64,000 nucleotides of DNA from Casuarius casuarius. Its lineage: Eukaryota > Chordata > Aves > Casuariiformes > Casuariidae. Of this stretch, positions 1 through 9,950 are shown one piece after another. The position numbers and the translations under genes are program-made. The stretch spans positions 935,804 to 999,803 of the forward strand of contig PTFA01000311.1 in the NCBI GenBank assembly GCA_003342895.1. Reading direction: 5' to 3'. The stretch's first letter is position 1; each line of letters starts with the position of its first letter. The notes beneath the pieces are model-generated. The model was not told where the DNA came from. It saw only the letters and a list, made by a program, of their open reading frames with translations, and did no database searches.

Positions 1-1915
1 ACAGACACAAAACTGTGTAATACATAAAGGTATCTGCATCTGATGTAGGACACCACATTTTTCTCTATTATCAATAATAACTATTCATAAATTATATTTT
101 CTGACCTCAGGGAATCTTGCCCAATCTCTACTCAAATGTATACTGACATAATGGAGCACAACTATACAGATCATGAATTTCAGCAGAGTTCATGGAGTGC
201 AGGGGTCAAGGTAAGAGTAACAAAAAGGAGGCTGAGCACCAGCAGCTGAATGGGAGAGGATCTCCTTTTCACTCTTTTAGTCGGAGTCCATGCCAGCCAT
301 ATTACGTTACTGAATGACTCTAAGGAAAGCTATTTGGTAACAGACTCCTGCTTGTTACTTTGAGAGGCTTGTAATTCACTGGCTTTAGAAAGATCTTTAA
401 GAAAAAAAAAAAAAAAAAGGTATCTTGGGAGAGGAGAAGGAGGAAGCAGCAAGAAAAGAGAAGCAAGTTAAAAATATGAAAAGAAATCCAGGAGATGCAA
501 AGGAACACACCAGCAATCCTGTCTATAAACAGAAACAAGCTCACTATACTGTACACAGTCCAAACTGAGTCTACACTTTTGCAATTACGGCAAAGGGGAT
601 TTGGGGGAAGAACATACAAATTTTTAGCTTTAGGTAAATTATTATTACCACAAGGAGAGTCAACTGTGCATTAAAGCAAGCAGTTCCTTAGCCTTTACAA
701 AGTTAACCCAGTTCTGATTCTTCCCCCTTTACCTGAGGCTCCACAAAACGAAAGCAGTAACAGGAGAAATCAGGATGCTCCTCAATCACATCAAGGCTGC
801 TGCTGTCCTGAAATCTAAGACACTTGATGAAGTCCCTCTAGCTCCTCTAGCAACGAGACCCTGGAGAGATGCCCCTCACAGATTTCTATCCTTGGAACTA
901 TAAACCTTTCTTCACAGTTAATAGGTGCAGAAAGATGTTGACCAAAACATCAGCTACTGGGGCAGATATTCATAAGAGACCAGCACACCTCAAAGAAAAA
1001 AGGCTATTTAGGAGTTATAATGATATCAAGGTCTGGCAACTATTCTTAGCATGGGCTGAAGAAAGATCATTTATTAATGAGTATTCTTAATAGGTTTTTT
1101 TAAATGTAGATTTTCATACAGCAGAAGCAGGCTTCTTCAGTCTGTTTAAGGAATGTAGCAAGATAATCAAAGACAAGCCTGTGAGGAAATATCAGCTTGG
1201 CACACACGGAGCTGGTTACGGTCAGGGATTCTCAGATGTAAGCAGTGTTCCCTCTCTCGCTCCATTAGCTGTACACACACATGCATAAAGTATAATTCCG
1301 CTTTATGGGTGGAGATCAAAAGGAAAAAAGTCAATTACATCAATCCCTCTTTCAGAGGTTTTAAATCCGCATCCTTCCCTCTAGAGAAAAGTATAGGAGC
1401 TCACTAATGGCCACCATTAGAAAAGGAGGCATTGTGTGGCCAATTGATTCTGATAGCATTCAAAAGCCCCTATGTGAGATAATTCCAATTCTCAAGTTGG
1501 CCATCAATTAATTAACAGATGAGGAAAGTGTCTTTATATGCCTATCTCAATTGCTTGAAAATAAGAGTTTTGTCCATTCTAGGTATCACTCCATCCACGT
1601 AATTCTCTGACCCCTGTGCTGCAGCAGATGGCAGAGGTATTTAATGATAGATTAGAAATAACCCATCACTTCATCCTCAGCACCCATGGCTTTGACTCCC
1701 ATGATGCTGTCCTAACTGTGTTCTGACACTGTTATTTCTCCTCCCTACTCTGCTTCAGTCATCTCTCGTTAGTTGTAAAATACTGTTTTACTTGTCTTTC
1801 TCCTAGTGATATTAAAGATTACAAATAGATTTTTGCATGAATGTCAAAGATATGAAGTGCCTGAGAGATTAAAATTTTAAGCTTTTCATCTCTTATTGTC
1901 TGTTTTTTTATAGGT
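1..1915. other. Non-coding single-copy sequence
   Basis: I recognise no gene, RNA or transposon here. The open frames are short (under 100 codons), have low-complexity composition and match no family I know. The only distinct element is a 17-base A tract at 402-418. Confidence 0.5.
402..418. repeat. A17 homopolymer
   Basis: An uninterrupted run of 17 A. No recognisable retroelement sits directly upstream, so it cannot be assigned as the tail of an insertion. Confidence 0.95.
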
Positions 1916-2065
1916 TGAGAGACTGGTGCACAGAGTACTGATTTGAGACTCTGAAAACTACAGATCTGTTCTCTGTCCTGATTTAGGCCAGACCTCAGCC
2001 AAATCACATTTGTGTCTCAGGTTCCCTATCCTGTAAAATAAAGGTCACGATACTAGCCCATTATA
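1916..2065 (+). repeat. Ancient MIR/CORE-SINE-like fragment
   Basis: The stretch follows the order of the MIR-type consensus: a tRNA-like 5' part, then a part resembling 'accttggccaagtcac' (here CCTCAGCCAAATCAC), then the CORE end resembling 'tgcctcagtttccctatctgtaaaat'. The last block reads GTGTCTCAGGTTCCCTATCC and runs straight into TGTAAAATAA. The match was made by eye and is diverged, as expected for a SINE family shared by amniotes. The family name is an inference; RepeatMasker would settle it. Confidence 0.55.
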
Positions 2066-2234
2066 GTGTATGCAGACATTTACTTCTGAAGAATGTTATT
2101 AAGTAATGGTTAATACAACCTGTATTTATAGCAATATTTATTTAAATTTTCAGTACAAAAACCTTAATAGCATTTATGTTCATTCCTTCTACAAAGCACG
2201 TCTGAAAAATTCTACCAAACCACAATGTAAAAAT

Positions 2235-2273
2235 TTTTGAATAGTCTTGTAGTATATGTTTTGAATAGTCTTG
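2235..2273 (+). repeat. 15-bp direct repeat, 24-bp period
   Basis: The 15-mer TTTTGAATAGTCTTG occurs at 2235-2249 and again, identical, at 2259-2273. It looks like a small local duplication with a diverged spacer. Confidence 0.9.
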
Positions 2274-3068
2274 AAAATTTGCTTCCTCATAATATTTCAG
2301 TTGTTTTTGTCATAGAACTCCATCATCACTACCCTGTAAACCAAAATCCCCAAGTTACATTCAAGTATCAGACTGCCTTTAATATATAAACAATGATAAA
2401 TGGGAGTAGAAATGTTACCTTTCTAGAGGGAGCTTGGTGCGTTCAAGTATCAGAAGCGGCTGAAAGTCAGCACGTTTGCGCTGGGAAACAGAACAACTGA
2501 GGCCAGCAAGTTATTGAACAATGTAAATATACACAGTGTGGTAAACTGCTCTTCGCAGCCTTACTTATTTCATTAGTCTAATACTAACTGCAACAGTGAG
2601 AGACATGTATAGAAATTACATATGCCATCCTGGGTATTTTCCATGATCCATTAGACATTATTCAACAAAAAATTAATTTTGCTGCCATTCCAGAATATGC
2701 CCCTGAAATATCTTGTGTTGGAAATGCCCTTTCACAAGCGTATGCATGGCTACTTAAGTGACTAGTAGGACTGGAAAGCGAGTTGAGCTGAGAGGAAGAA
2801 AAGCAGGTGGTGTGAATTCAGGAACACTATGTAAAGAGTTATCATTGCCTACTTATGATACAAGGTAAACACTGTATAAAAACATACTTCAGGTAAACAT
2901 TTCCATGGTTGCAATGACAATTTTCATACAATAAAATCATATAGAATGGATTTTTCTTATACGATAATATTATAGTTCAGAGGTATTTCAAGACCAAATG
3001 AGAGACTACTGAAACTGCTAGTTACTGAAGAAAATTATCATTGTTGACCACACTGAATCTCCAGTTGC

Positions 3069-3093
3069 AAAAAAAAAAAAAAAAAAAAAAAAA
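3069..3093. repeat. A25 homopolymer
   Basis: Twenty-five consecutive A. The upstream bases show no similarity to a known SINE, LINE or processed gene that I recognise, so it is listed only as a mononucleotide repeat. Confidence 0.95.
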
Positions 3094-4562
3094 GGTCAGA
3101 CCATTTCAGGGAACACTGCTTGGTTTCAAACTTGTCCAGGGAATGGCAATAGCAAACTGCTTTTAAATACCATCTCAGACTGCTTCATCTCAACACCAGT
3201 TCTGCTAGCAACTGGCTCGTGCCTTTGTTAAGCAATAATTTCAACTGAGTTTGACGTTCTACTTGCAAAACAATGTCTGTGTGTCCAGCCTTCCCAATAC
3301 CACCTTACCATTTACATTATGAAAGCAGTTCCTCAGTGGTCAGAAAGGCTGCAGTTGCTATGTCATATTTTTCCATCTTCAACACATTTTTTGAACTATG
3401 TTCAAATCCTCAGCCAGACAGAAGGGCTTTCAGTCAAAGGAATGAGAGATCATCTGTCTTCTCCTCTAATCTGTGCCACGTATTTCCTAAATGCATGATG
3501 TTTTCTCTCTCTGTACTACTTCTCCCACTTCACACCTCAAGTACAGCAGTAGTTGGCAATCTTACAAACATTTGGGAAACTCTCTGCAGCCATCAGATGA
3601 AAGGCAGTACAGAACTGCATAAGTGAACGTGGAGCAATATTTGATCATTTAAAACCTGGCACATTGAGGAAGGTGGTTTGGATGAGATCAGTAAAGAAAC
3701 AATTTTTCAGTATGTTGGAAGAGAATCAGCAAACTCCTCCCAATAATAATGGCTTTGCTATGATTTAAGCACAGAAAAGGAATGATGATTTATACATTGA
3801 GCCTTTGCAAAAGTGTGGCTTTTGCCCTGCCTGATAATTAATCAAATGCTAAAAATCACCTTGACAGAGCTGCCTGCCCTCACAGCAGAAACTTCATTAA
3901 TATGAGAGGCATCAACATCTGTGCAACAACATTCAAAACCACGTGCAGTAAGTAACCTGAGGGGAGAGGTTGTAACTCTCCTACCAAGCCAAGCAGGAGG
4001 TTTCTGAATGTAAATAAAATTATGAATTAAGCTGACAAAAAACAAGAGTCTTGCCATTACATAAAATGACATCCTCAAAATCTGGAAGGACAGCTGGAAC
4101 AGTTTTACAGGCATCCTCTGTCCCTCCATCAAGAAACACTACTTGTATTCCTTTAACTATTCCTCTAATGTCAAATCATTTGCATCCAGAAAAGTATTAA
4201 TAGTAGAGTCTCAAATATTATAACTGAAAGTGTTATATTCCCTCACAGAGGCTGATGGAGGTTTGTTTAGTACCAAAAGTTTCTCAGAAGGAAACATTTC
4301 ACTTTGCTCGTTAGATGGGTTTCAACTACCCTACTCCCTTCCTACCTCCAAAATCCTGCAAAGCTTCCAATTCTCTTTTCCCTTTAACTCTGTAATTCCC
4401 TCTTCTGTTTCTGCCCCAGGATTTCTCTATCTTCCTTCAAAATCAACAGTTATTATACATTGTAAAAGCCACTATCACTTTCTGTACATCAGTATAACAA
4501 GGCACACTCTTAAAGGCTTATAGTAGGTCAAGGATGGGCCCTGGGAAAAAATCCAAATGCAT

Positions 4563-4945
4563 TAGGATCATAAGAAAACTCATTTTGGAAGGGACCTCAG
4601 GTGGTCTTTAGTCCAGCCTTCTGCTCAAAGCAAGGCCAGCCATAAGGTCAGATCAGGCTGCTCAGGGCTTTATCCAGTTGGGTCTTGAAAACTTCCAAGG
4701 TTGGAGACCATACAGCCTCTCTGGGCACCTGCTCCACCGCCTGGTTGTCCTCATGGAGAAAAAATACCTCCTCACAGCTAATCGGAAACTCTCGCCTTTC
4801 AGCTTATGATCATTGTGTCTCATCCTCTCACCATGCACCACAGAAGAGTCGGGCTCCGTCTTCTTCATAACCTCCCCCTAGGAACTGGCAGGCTGCTGCT
4901 ATGTCCTCTCAAAGCTGTTTCTTCTCCAGGCTGAAGAAACCTTCA
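4563..4945 (-). pseudogene. CR1 ORF2 C-terminus and 3' UTR remnant
   Basis: The minus-strand open stretch at 4868-4662 includes SSVVHGERMRHNDHKLKGES, which lines up with the conserved CR1 ORF2 tail (SVVRSNRMRGNGHKLKHRK in the copy at 23.1 kb). Just upstream, FSLEKKQL (about 4930-4910) corresponds to the common CR1 motif LFSLEKRRL. The frame differs from that of the endonuclease portion and stops interrupt it. The 3'-most 100 bases are the UTR block shared by CR1 copies. Confidence 0.8.
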
Positions 4946-5640
4946 TGCACCCAGAAACATGTTCCTAGAGGATTTGTTCCATGATTTTTCCAGGGACCAA
5001 AGTGAGGCTGACCAACCTGCAGCTCCCTGGGTTGAACTGTTTTTTTGTCTGTTTTTTTTGTTTTGTTTTGTTTTTTAAGATGGTACAACATTTGCCTTTC
5101 TCCAGTTGTCAGGGACTTCCCCCTAGCTCCACAATCGTTCAAAGATGATAGAGAGCTGCCTTGCAAGGATACCTGACAGCTCTCTCAGCAGCCCAACGTG
5201 TCCTGTGGACTTGTATAGGTTGACTTCTTTCAAGTAATTCTTGACTCAATCCTTATCCATTGTTGTAAGTTCTTCTCCTTGAACTGTTTCTTTAAGTACA
5301 GAGGTCTGTGATGACTGAGGCACTGAAGAAATCGAGTACCTCAGCCTTACCTCTGTCCACTGTCATTTGCCCCATTCAGCAATGGGCTCACATATTCCTT
5401 TTTCAGCCTTTTACTAGTAATGTAAGAGTAGAAGCTTTGCTTGTTGCCTTTGACATCTCTTGCAAGTCTCAATTCCAGCTGAGCTTTGGCTTTCCTAATA
5501 CCATCCCTGCATGCCCAGGCAACATTTCTAAATTCCTCCTTTGCAGCCAGTTCTTGTCTCCACCCCTTGTACACAGCCTATTCGTATTAGACCTCTTTAG
5601 CCAAGTCAGTCTCCTAATAAGCTGCAAACTTTTCTGAGCA
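4946..5640 (-). pseudogene. CR1 ORF2 linker and RT N-terminus remnant
   Basis: On the minus strand 5574-5347 encodes ACRDGIRKAKAQLELRLARD followed by VKGNKQSFYSYI and PLLNGA, the highly conserved CR1 linker between endonuclease and reverse transcriptase. Downstream, about 5120-4966 retains RT domain 1 remnants (WRKANVV, then a block like VSLT.VPGK.ME). An A-rich tract (sense strand; 5040-5076) interrupts the lysine-rich segment between them. After about 4966 the sequence jumps to the ORF2 C-terminal block, so RT domains 2-7, with both catalytic aspartate motifs, are gone. Dead by deletion and frameshifts. Confidence 0.8.
5040..5076 (-). repeat. A-rich microsatellite inside CR1 ORF2
   Basis: Read on the CR1 sense strand this is an A-rich tract with C interruptions (AAAAC-type units). 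It lies where ORF2 normally has a lysine-rich stretch (FKKGKKED in the family) and appears to have grown from it. Confidence 0.8.
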
Positions 5641-6310
5641 CTAGGATGGACCATTCTTGTGCTTGGAGGATGCTGTCCTTAACAGCCTACCAGCTCTACT
5701 GAGCTCCTTTGCCCTTTTCTGGGATCCACCTACCAGTTTGCTGAATAAGCTGAAATCTGCTCCCCAAAAGGCCAGGGTCTGTACTTGGTGACTGTCCTTC
5801 CTCTCCCCACTCTGGATCTTGAACTCCCCTATTCCAAGGCCACTACAGCCAAGGCTGCCATTGATTACCATATCCCCAAACAGTTCTGCCTTGCTAGCAA
5901 ACAGCAGTTCTGGCTGTGTCACCACTGTTTGGCCCATCCAGTATCCATACCAAGAAGTTATTCCTGACATCGCCTCCACCTTCTTGCCCACATGGCTCCT
6001 ACCATGTCACCGTTCCAGCTTACGTCAAGGATATTAAAGTAACCCATGGGAACAAGGATCTCTAATGCAAAGACTTCCTTGAGTTGTTTAAAGAGTGCCA
6101 TATATCAAAGCTGTTACTTCTCATACAGGGCAACCTGCTCCTCCCCTTCATCTTTCCTGCTCGTCTTTCCTGAAGAGCTTATATCCATACATCACAGCAC
6201 TAGTCACACAAGCTGTCCCATCGCATCTCGGTTATTTCAACAGTATCACTGTTTACACAGAGAGCTCTGATTGTTTCCCAGGCTGCATGCATTTGTGTAC
6301 GTACCCTTGA
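5641..6310 (-). pseudogene. CR1 ORF2 endonuclease remnant
   Basis: This encoded the APE-type endonuclease that nicks the target DNA for CR1 insertion. The minus strand shows, in order, EMRWDS (family ETWWDS), GYKLFRKD (same in the family), MGYFN (family MGDFN) and GSLGCSGLGIGEF (family GSLGCSDHEMVEF). The catalytic aspartate of GDFN is now tyrosine, and the SDH catalytic triplet is lost. These blocks lie in several frames with stops between them. No activity is possible. Family assignment rests on motif order and neighbours and is firm; exact borders are approximate. Confidence 0.8.
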
Positions 6311-6327
6311 GGGTGGTGTCCATTCAC

Positions 6328-6346
6328 TTTTTTTTTTTTTTTTTTT
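6328..6346 (-). repeat. T19 (A19 on CR1 sense strand)
   Basis: A pure 19-base run lying between the ORF1 remnant and the start of the endonuclease, again A-rich on the element's sense strand. Confidence 0.9.
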
Positions 6347-6369
6347 AATGATTCCTGAGGTCTCTCTTG

Positions 6370-7550
6370 CACACTTTTTTTGATCCCCATCTGCCTTTTT
6401 GTCATCTAACTGTGGGTCACAATCTCCCTCCTCTCTCATTCCTGGTTTAAAACTCCCCTCCCCATGTTGGCAACAATGTTTTTGCCCCAACTTTTTTCCT
6501 GATGAATCCTATCTCTCCCTAGCAGTCTCCAATCCTCAGACTGGGTCCTGTGGTCATAAAAGCTAAATCCCTGTTGACAGCACCAACTGTGCAACCAAGC
6601 ATTGACCTGCAGGATCCCGTCAGCTCCTCCCTGAGCCTTCTCCTGCACCAGCAGGATCAAGGAGACACCACCTGGACCCCATGCCCTTGACACTCTCTCC
6701 CAGAGCCATGTGGTCACTCTTGATATCCTCAGGGTCTCCCCAGCAGGATCACTGTGGCCCATGTTGAAAAGCAGAGGGGGGTAATAGTCCAAGGGCCAGA
6801 CAAGCCTCAGCAGTCTCTCAGCAACAAACCTATCTGGGCCCCTGGTAAGCAGAAAACCTGCCTAGACAGCAAATTGGGTCAGTAGACTGGGGCTTCTGCT
6901 CCATCACAGGAGAGAGTTTCCCACTGCTATCACTCACTGCTTCCTCCTAGTCCTACTGCATGGCTCAGGCTCAGCCAACTGATGCTTTCTCAGACATGCC
7001 TTTTGCCCCTCATCCACTACCAGAGCACTGAACCTACCCTGCAGCTGCAGATTTGCAGGTGGAGAAGCAGCCATCTTTCTGGTGCCAAAAGTTACAAGCT
7101 TCTAGCCTTTGCCATCATGGGAATCTCCATCTGCTCCACAATCAAACAATTTCTGACCACCTCTCCTCTGTGCAGTTGGGGGTCGAGGTGTGCATCTCTG
7201 CAAGGTCTCTGTGAAGGTCCTGTCAATTTTTTTCATCTCTCCCAGTGCTGCACAGTCTGTTGACCTCCTCCCACAGCTCCTTACCTTGGCAACACAGCTC
7301 CTCAGCCAGCACACACCTCCCTCAGGCAAGCCTCGACCCCAGCTTCAGCAAGAGGCCCTGGCACTCCCTGCAGCTGCAGACCTGTACGCTCCCTCAGCAG
7401 CTTGGTCTGAGCTAAGGCCGCTGCTGACGAGTGGCTGCTCCAGTCAGTGCTGGAGACTGTGCCTTGTGGCACAGCACCTCTGCAGCTGCTGAGACCCATG
7501 CTGTCCTGGGCATTTCCTGCCTTGTTCTGTGTGCCCTTCTGCACGAACAG
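6370..7550 (-). pseudogene. CR1 ORF1 remnant with SGNH/esterase-like domain
   Basis: ORF1 of CR1 makes a nucleic-acid-binding protein that in many copies ends in an SGNH hydrolase-like domain. The minus-strand open stretch 6792-6436 (118 codons) begins DYYPPLLFNMGHSD, matching the family's DYYPLLLFHVGTNDTA block, and later has NAWLHSWCCQQGFSFYD and LLGRDRIHQ, matching NxWLxxWCxxQGFxFxD and the DGIHL motif (Asp94 and His97 of this stretch). Upstream, 7329-7102 contains KKIDRTFTETLQ, matching the EREIDRIFSETLQ coiled-coil segment, and 7544-7302 contains GLSSCRGAVPQGTVSSTDWS followed by KLLRERTGLQLQ. The frame changes several times, so no full ORF1 survives. Confidence 0.7.
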
Positions 7551-7975
7551 TGGCTCTGAGAGCTGCGCTCAGGGACGTGTGCGCCGGGCCAGGAGTTACA
7601 TAGCCCTCTCCCTCGTGTTCGCTGGTTGCACATTTGACACTCCCCCTATCAGAAGTCAGCTTTTCCCAGCAGTTAGCTAGATCCAAAGATCCCATAAGTT
7701 TTTTCTAGCAGAGCTAGAAGCAGAGCCAGCAACTGCTGTGCAAGCTGCCAGCATCAACAGCAAACAACAAGCACGGCAGCATCCAGGGCACCCTGCACAC
7801 AGGAGCCCTACTACCTGCCAAGGCTCGGCTGGCCACCTCTTTGGCAGCCCCGGGATGCTGTGCTCCCCAAGGCCCACCTAAATAGCAAACGGAGGCCCAC
7901 ACTGGCAGTTGCCACTCCAGCTTCCCTCCACACACCCCCAACAAGTCCCTTCTCGCCCCCCAAACACCTCCTGAG
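7551..7975 (-). other. Probable CR1 5' UTR
   Basis: GC-rich sequence continues without a sharp boundary upstream of the ORF1 remnant until about 7975, where composition returns to the AT-rich background. Its position and composition fit the CR1 5' UTR, but I do not recognise specific motifs beyond about 7690. A consensus alignment would fix the true 5' end. Confidence 0.4.
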
Positions 7976-9280
7976 TGCAATTCATTTAACTCACACATGT
8001 CACCTGTGCTGCCCCTCACAGGAAATTATCCACAGAAAGGTCTATAGTTTCTGATTAATGACAGTAAGCACAACAGCTAGTTTTTTCCCCTGCAGTACTA
8101 CATCCCTTGTTTGCCTTCTCATGCTTCCCCCCTCCCCGCAGTGGCATTTTTCAAGTTTTTAGAGCCAATACAATTAGATATGTGGTGCATCACTCATCTT
8201 TTAGTCTCTACCAATCAGTTTGACCATGGATTTGTTCAACTTCCGAAGCAACTTCAAAGACCATTCTTCATTTGAAATCAGCCAATGCCAACTTTTAGCT
8301 CAGAAAAAGCAGACATCTGCCTGGGACAACAACTGGCTGGAAGAGAGCCACATGAGCTGGCGGACCAACATTGCTACCCAAAAGAATCGGTTTCTTGCTT
8401 TGTGTCTGCACAGCCCTTTGCTCAAGTTGGTGCCAAGAGAGCTGGATGGACTGGCAGCTACAGCAGAGAACAACTTGCACCACCAGCAGAAATACCTGCC
8501 TTCACCCTCTGGCTCCTTCCTAACATCAGCAAATCTCTCCTTTCCAGTGCACTCTCCCACCTTGAAAACCTGACTAAAGGTATGAAAACTATGGCAAAAT
8601 TCAAGTCAAATAAATCATGGCCTGTCAGGGCTAGATATCAGATAATTACAAAGGAGACATTTCCCAGTTTCCCAGTAGAAATGCAGCTCTTGCTTCCAGT
8701 CCTGGAACATCAGATCTAAAAATTACTTTCAGCTTTTAGGCAGAATTTTAGACTTTCCAGATGAATATATTTTTCTGTTCCTTTGAAGACTGCATACCTG
8801 CAAAGGAAGTTTAACTTGACAAATGGACATAAATTAATTTAACCACTTATAAGAGCTGCAAACTGACATGCTTTTTCAAAATCTTCATCCTGGAGAGTAT
8901 GCAGTAAATTATAATATCCTAGCTCCCTCTTTTTTTTTAATTTTAAAAAGTTCTCTTAAATTATATTTTTGGTAACATTAAGTTTTAAGTCATCTTGAGC
9001 TAAAAGATTTGGTCCCATTTTGAAAAAAAAAAAGAAAGAAAGAGTTCATTGCATTCATTTATAACAGATTCCAAAGGGACCGGAGGTCCATTCACAGGAT
9101 TGTAAGTCTCCATCCAGCAGCTAGACATTCAGCTGCGTTTCAGAGAGAAAAAAAAAAAGTTGGAAGTTTCTCTCATTGACTTAGTCCATGGCTCTGGAAA
9201 GGTGCTCTAAAGCCTTCAGGTTTTTAGAGGTCTACTGAATCTGCTCTACTTAGTAACTGTATATAGACAGATACAGAAAG
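7976..9280. other. Non-coding single-copy sequence
   Basis: No gene or repeat recognised. Open frames at 8220-8573 and 8285-8719 overlap in different plus-strand frames, have no domain similarity and lack convincing splice or start context. Confidence 0.45.
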
Positions 9281-9770
9281 AATTGCAAAGGATTTATAAA
9301 CTGGAGCAAGTTCAGCAGAGGGTAATCAAGATGGTCAAGGCTGGAGCACTTGCCTTGTGAGGAAGGGAGAGGGGAAAGGGGGCCTGTTCAGCCTAGAGAA
9401 GAGACAGCTGTAGGGGAACATAACAGCAGCCCCAGAGCCTACGAGGAGCGTATCGAGAAGATGGAGCCAAGCTCTTCTGTGGTGCATGGTGGGAGGACAA
9501 GAAGCAGCAGATATAAATCAATACAACAGAGGTTCAGATTGGATATAATGAAAAACTTTTTTCCCCCATGAAGACAGCCACGCAGTGGAACAGCTTGCCC
9601 AAAGAGGCTGTGCAGTCTCCATCCCTGGAGATTTTTGAGACCCGATTGGATAAACCCTGAGCAGTGTGGCCTGGCCCCACGGCTGCCTTGCTTCGAGCAG
9701 GAGGCCAGATAGGGAGCCCCAAAGGGCCCTTCTGGCCTGAGCCGCTCGGTGGGCCTATGAATTCATAGCA
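9281..9770 (+). mobile_element. CR1 LINE 3' fragment
   Basis: A 5'-truncated CR1 on the plus strand. The open stretch 9350-9571 and its other frames show the ORF2 tail: LEHLPCEE (family LEHLSYEE), then a block matching the SSVVHG motif (SSSVVHGGRTRSS), IMKNFFPP (family MRKNFFT), and in the next frame TACPKRLCSLHPWRFLRPDW (family RLPREVVESPSLExF). The fragment ends around 9770 after a block reading GGGCCTATGAATTCATAG. It is the same broad subfamily type as the copy ending at 4563. Frames are broken. Confidence 0.8.
9755..9768. repeat. 14-bp perfect palindrome at CR1 3' end
   Basis: CTATGAATTCATAG reads the same on both strands and forms the last bases of the plus-strand CR1 fragment. CR1 3' ends normally carry short tandem octamers of the ATTCTATG type; this one has an inverted arrangement instead. 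Confidence 0.85.
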
Positions 9771-9882
9771 TGCAGGTTAACACAGTTCACTTGGAATAGT
9801 CTTTGTGTCCAACAGATATTCACTTACTGTTTACCAAAGGAACAGAGAGAAACAGACAATCATATTCTTGGCATTCATCTGG

Positions 9883-9950
9883 GGAGTAGGAAACCTAGGT
9901 TCAAATCCCACCTCTGAAAAAAGCAAAGCAGGATTTGAACCTTAACTTTT
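9883..9950 (+). repeat. tRNA-derived SINE-like fragment with inverted repeat
   Basis: Contains a sequence resembling a tRNA B box (GGTTCAAATCC, 9898-9908), followed 22 bases later by its exact reverse complement GGATTTGAACC (9931-9941). With one more pair the arms are 12 bp (9897-9908 and 9931-9942). The preceding bases (TCATCTGGGGAGTAGGAAACC) resemble the 'cctgggatgtgggagacc' segment of MIR-like SINEs in sauropsids. Family assignment is by eye. Confidence 0.5.

Larger units (their letters stand above)
2066..4562. other. Non-coding single-copy sequence
   Basis: I see no gene or recognisable transposon. It holds a short imperfect duplication (2235-2273) and a 25-base A tract (3069-3093). The longest open frame (3273-3626, plus strand) has no recognisable domain or splice context and is treated as chance. 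Confidence 0.5.
4563..7690 (-). mobile_element. CR1 LINE, nearly full length, internally deleted
   Basis: A CR1 non-LTR retrotransposon in reverse orientation. Reading the minus strand from high to low coordinates gives, in order: remnants of ORF1 (about 7550-6370), an APE-type endonuclease (about 6310-5641), the endonuclease/RT linker (about 5640-5300), the start of the reverse transcriptase (about 5120-4966), and then directly the ORF2 C-terminus and 3' UTR (4945-4563). The palm of the reverse transcriptase is missing, so about 3.1 kb remains of an element of roughly 4.5 kb. All reading frames are broken. The 3' end lies near 4563, where the plus strand reads TTTTGGAAGGGACCTCAGG, the usual CR1 3'-end block seen in antisense. 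GC-rich sequence up to about 7975 may be more of its 5' UTR. CR1 normally makes no target-site duplication and none is evident. Confidence 0.85.

Noticed and set aside
3886..3947. Exon-like stretch between CTCACAG and GTAAGT
   Set aside because: Only one frame open, no family match; weaker than the two candidates listed among findings.
8220..8719. Overlapping plus-strand open frames of 117 and 144 codons
   Set aside because: Different frames of the same DNA, no domain, no splice context.
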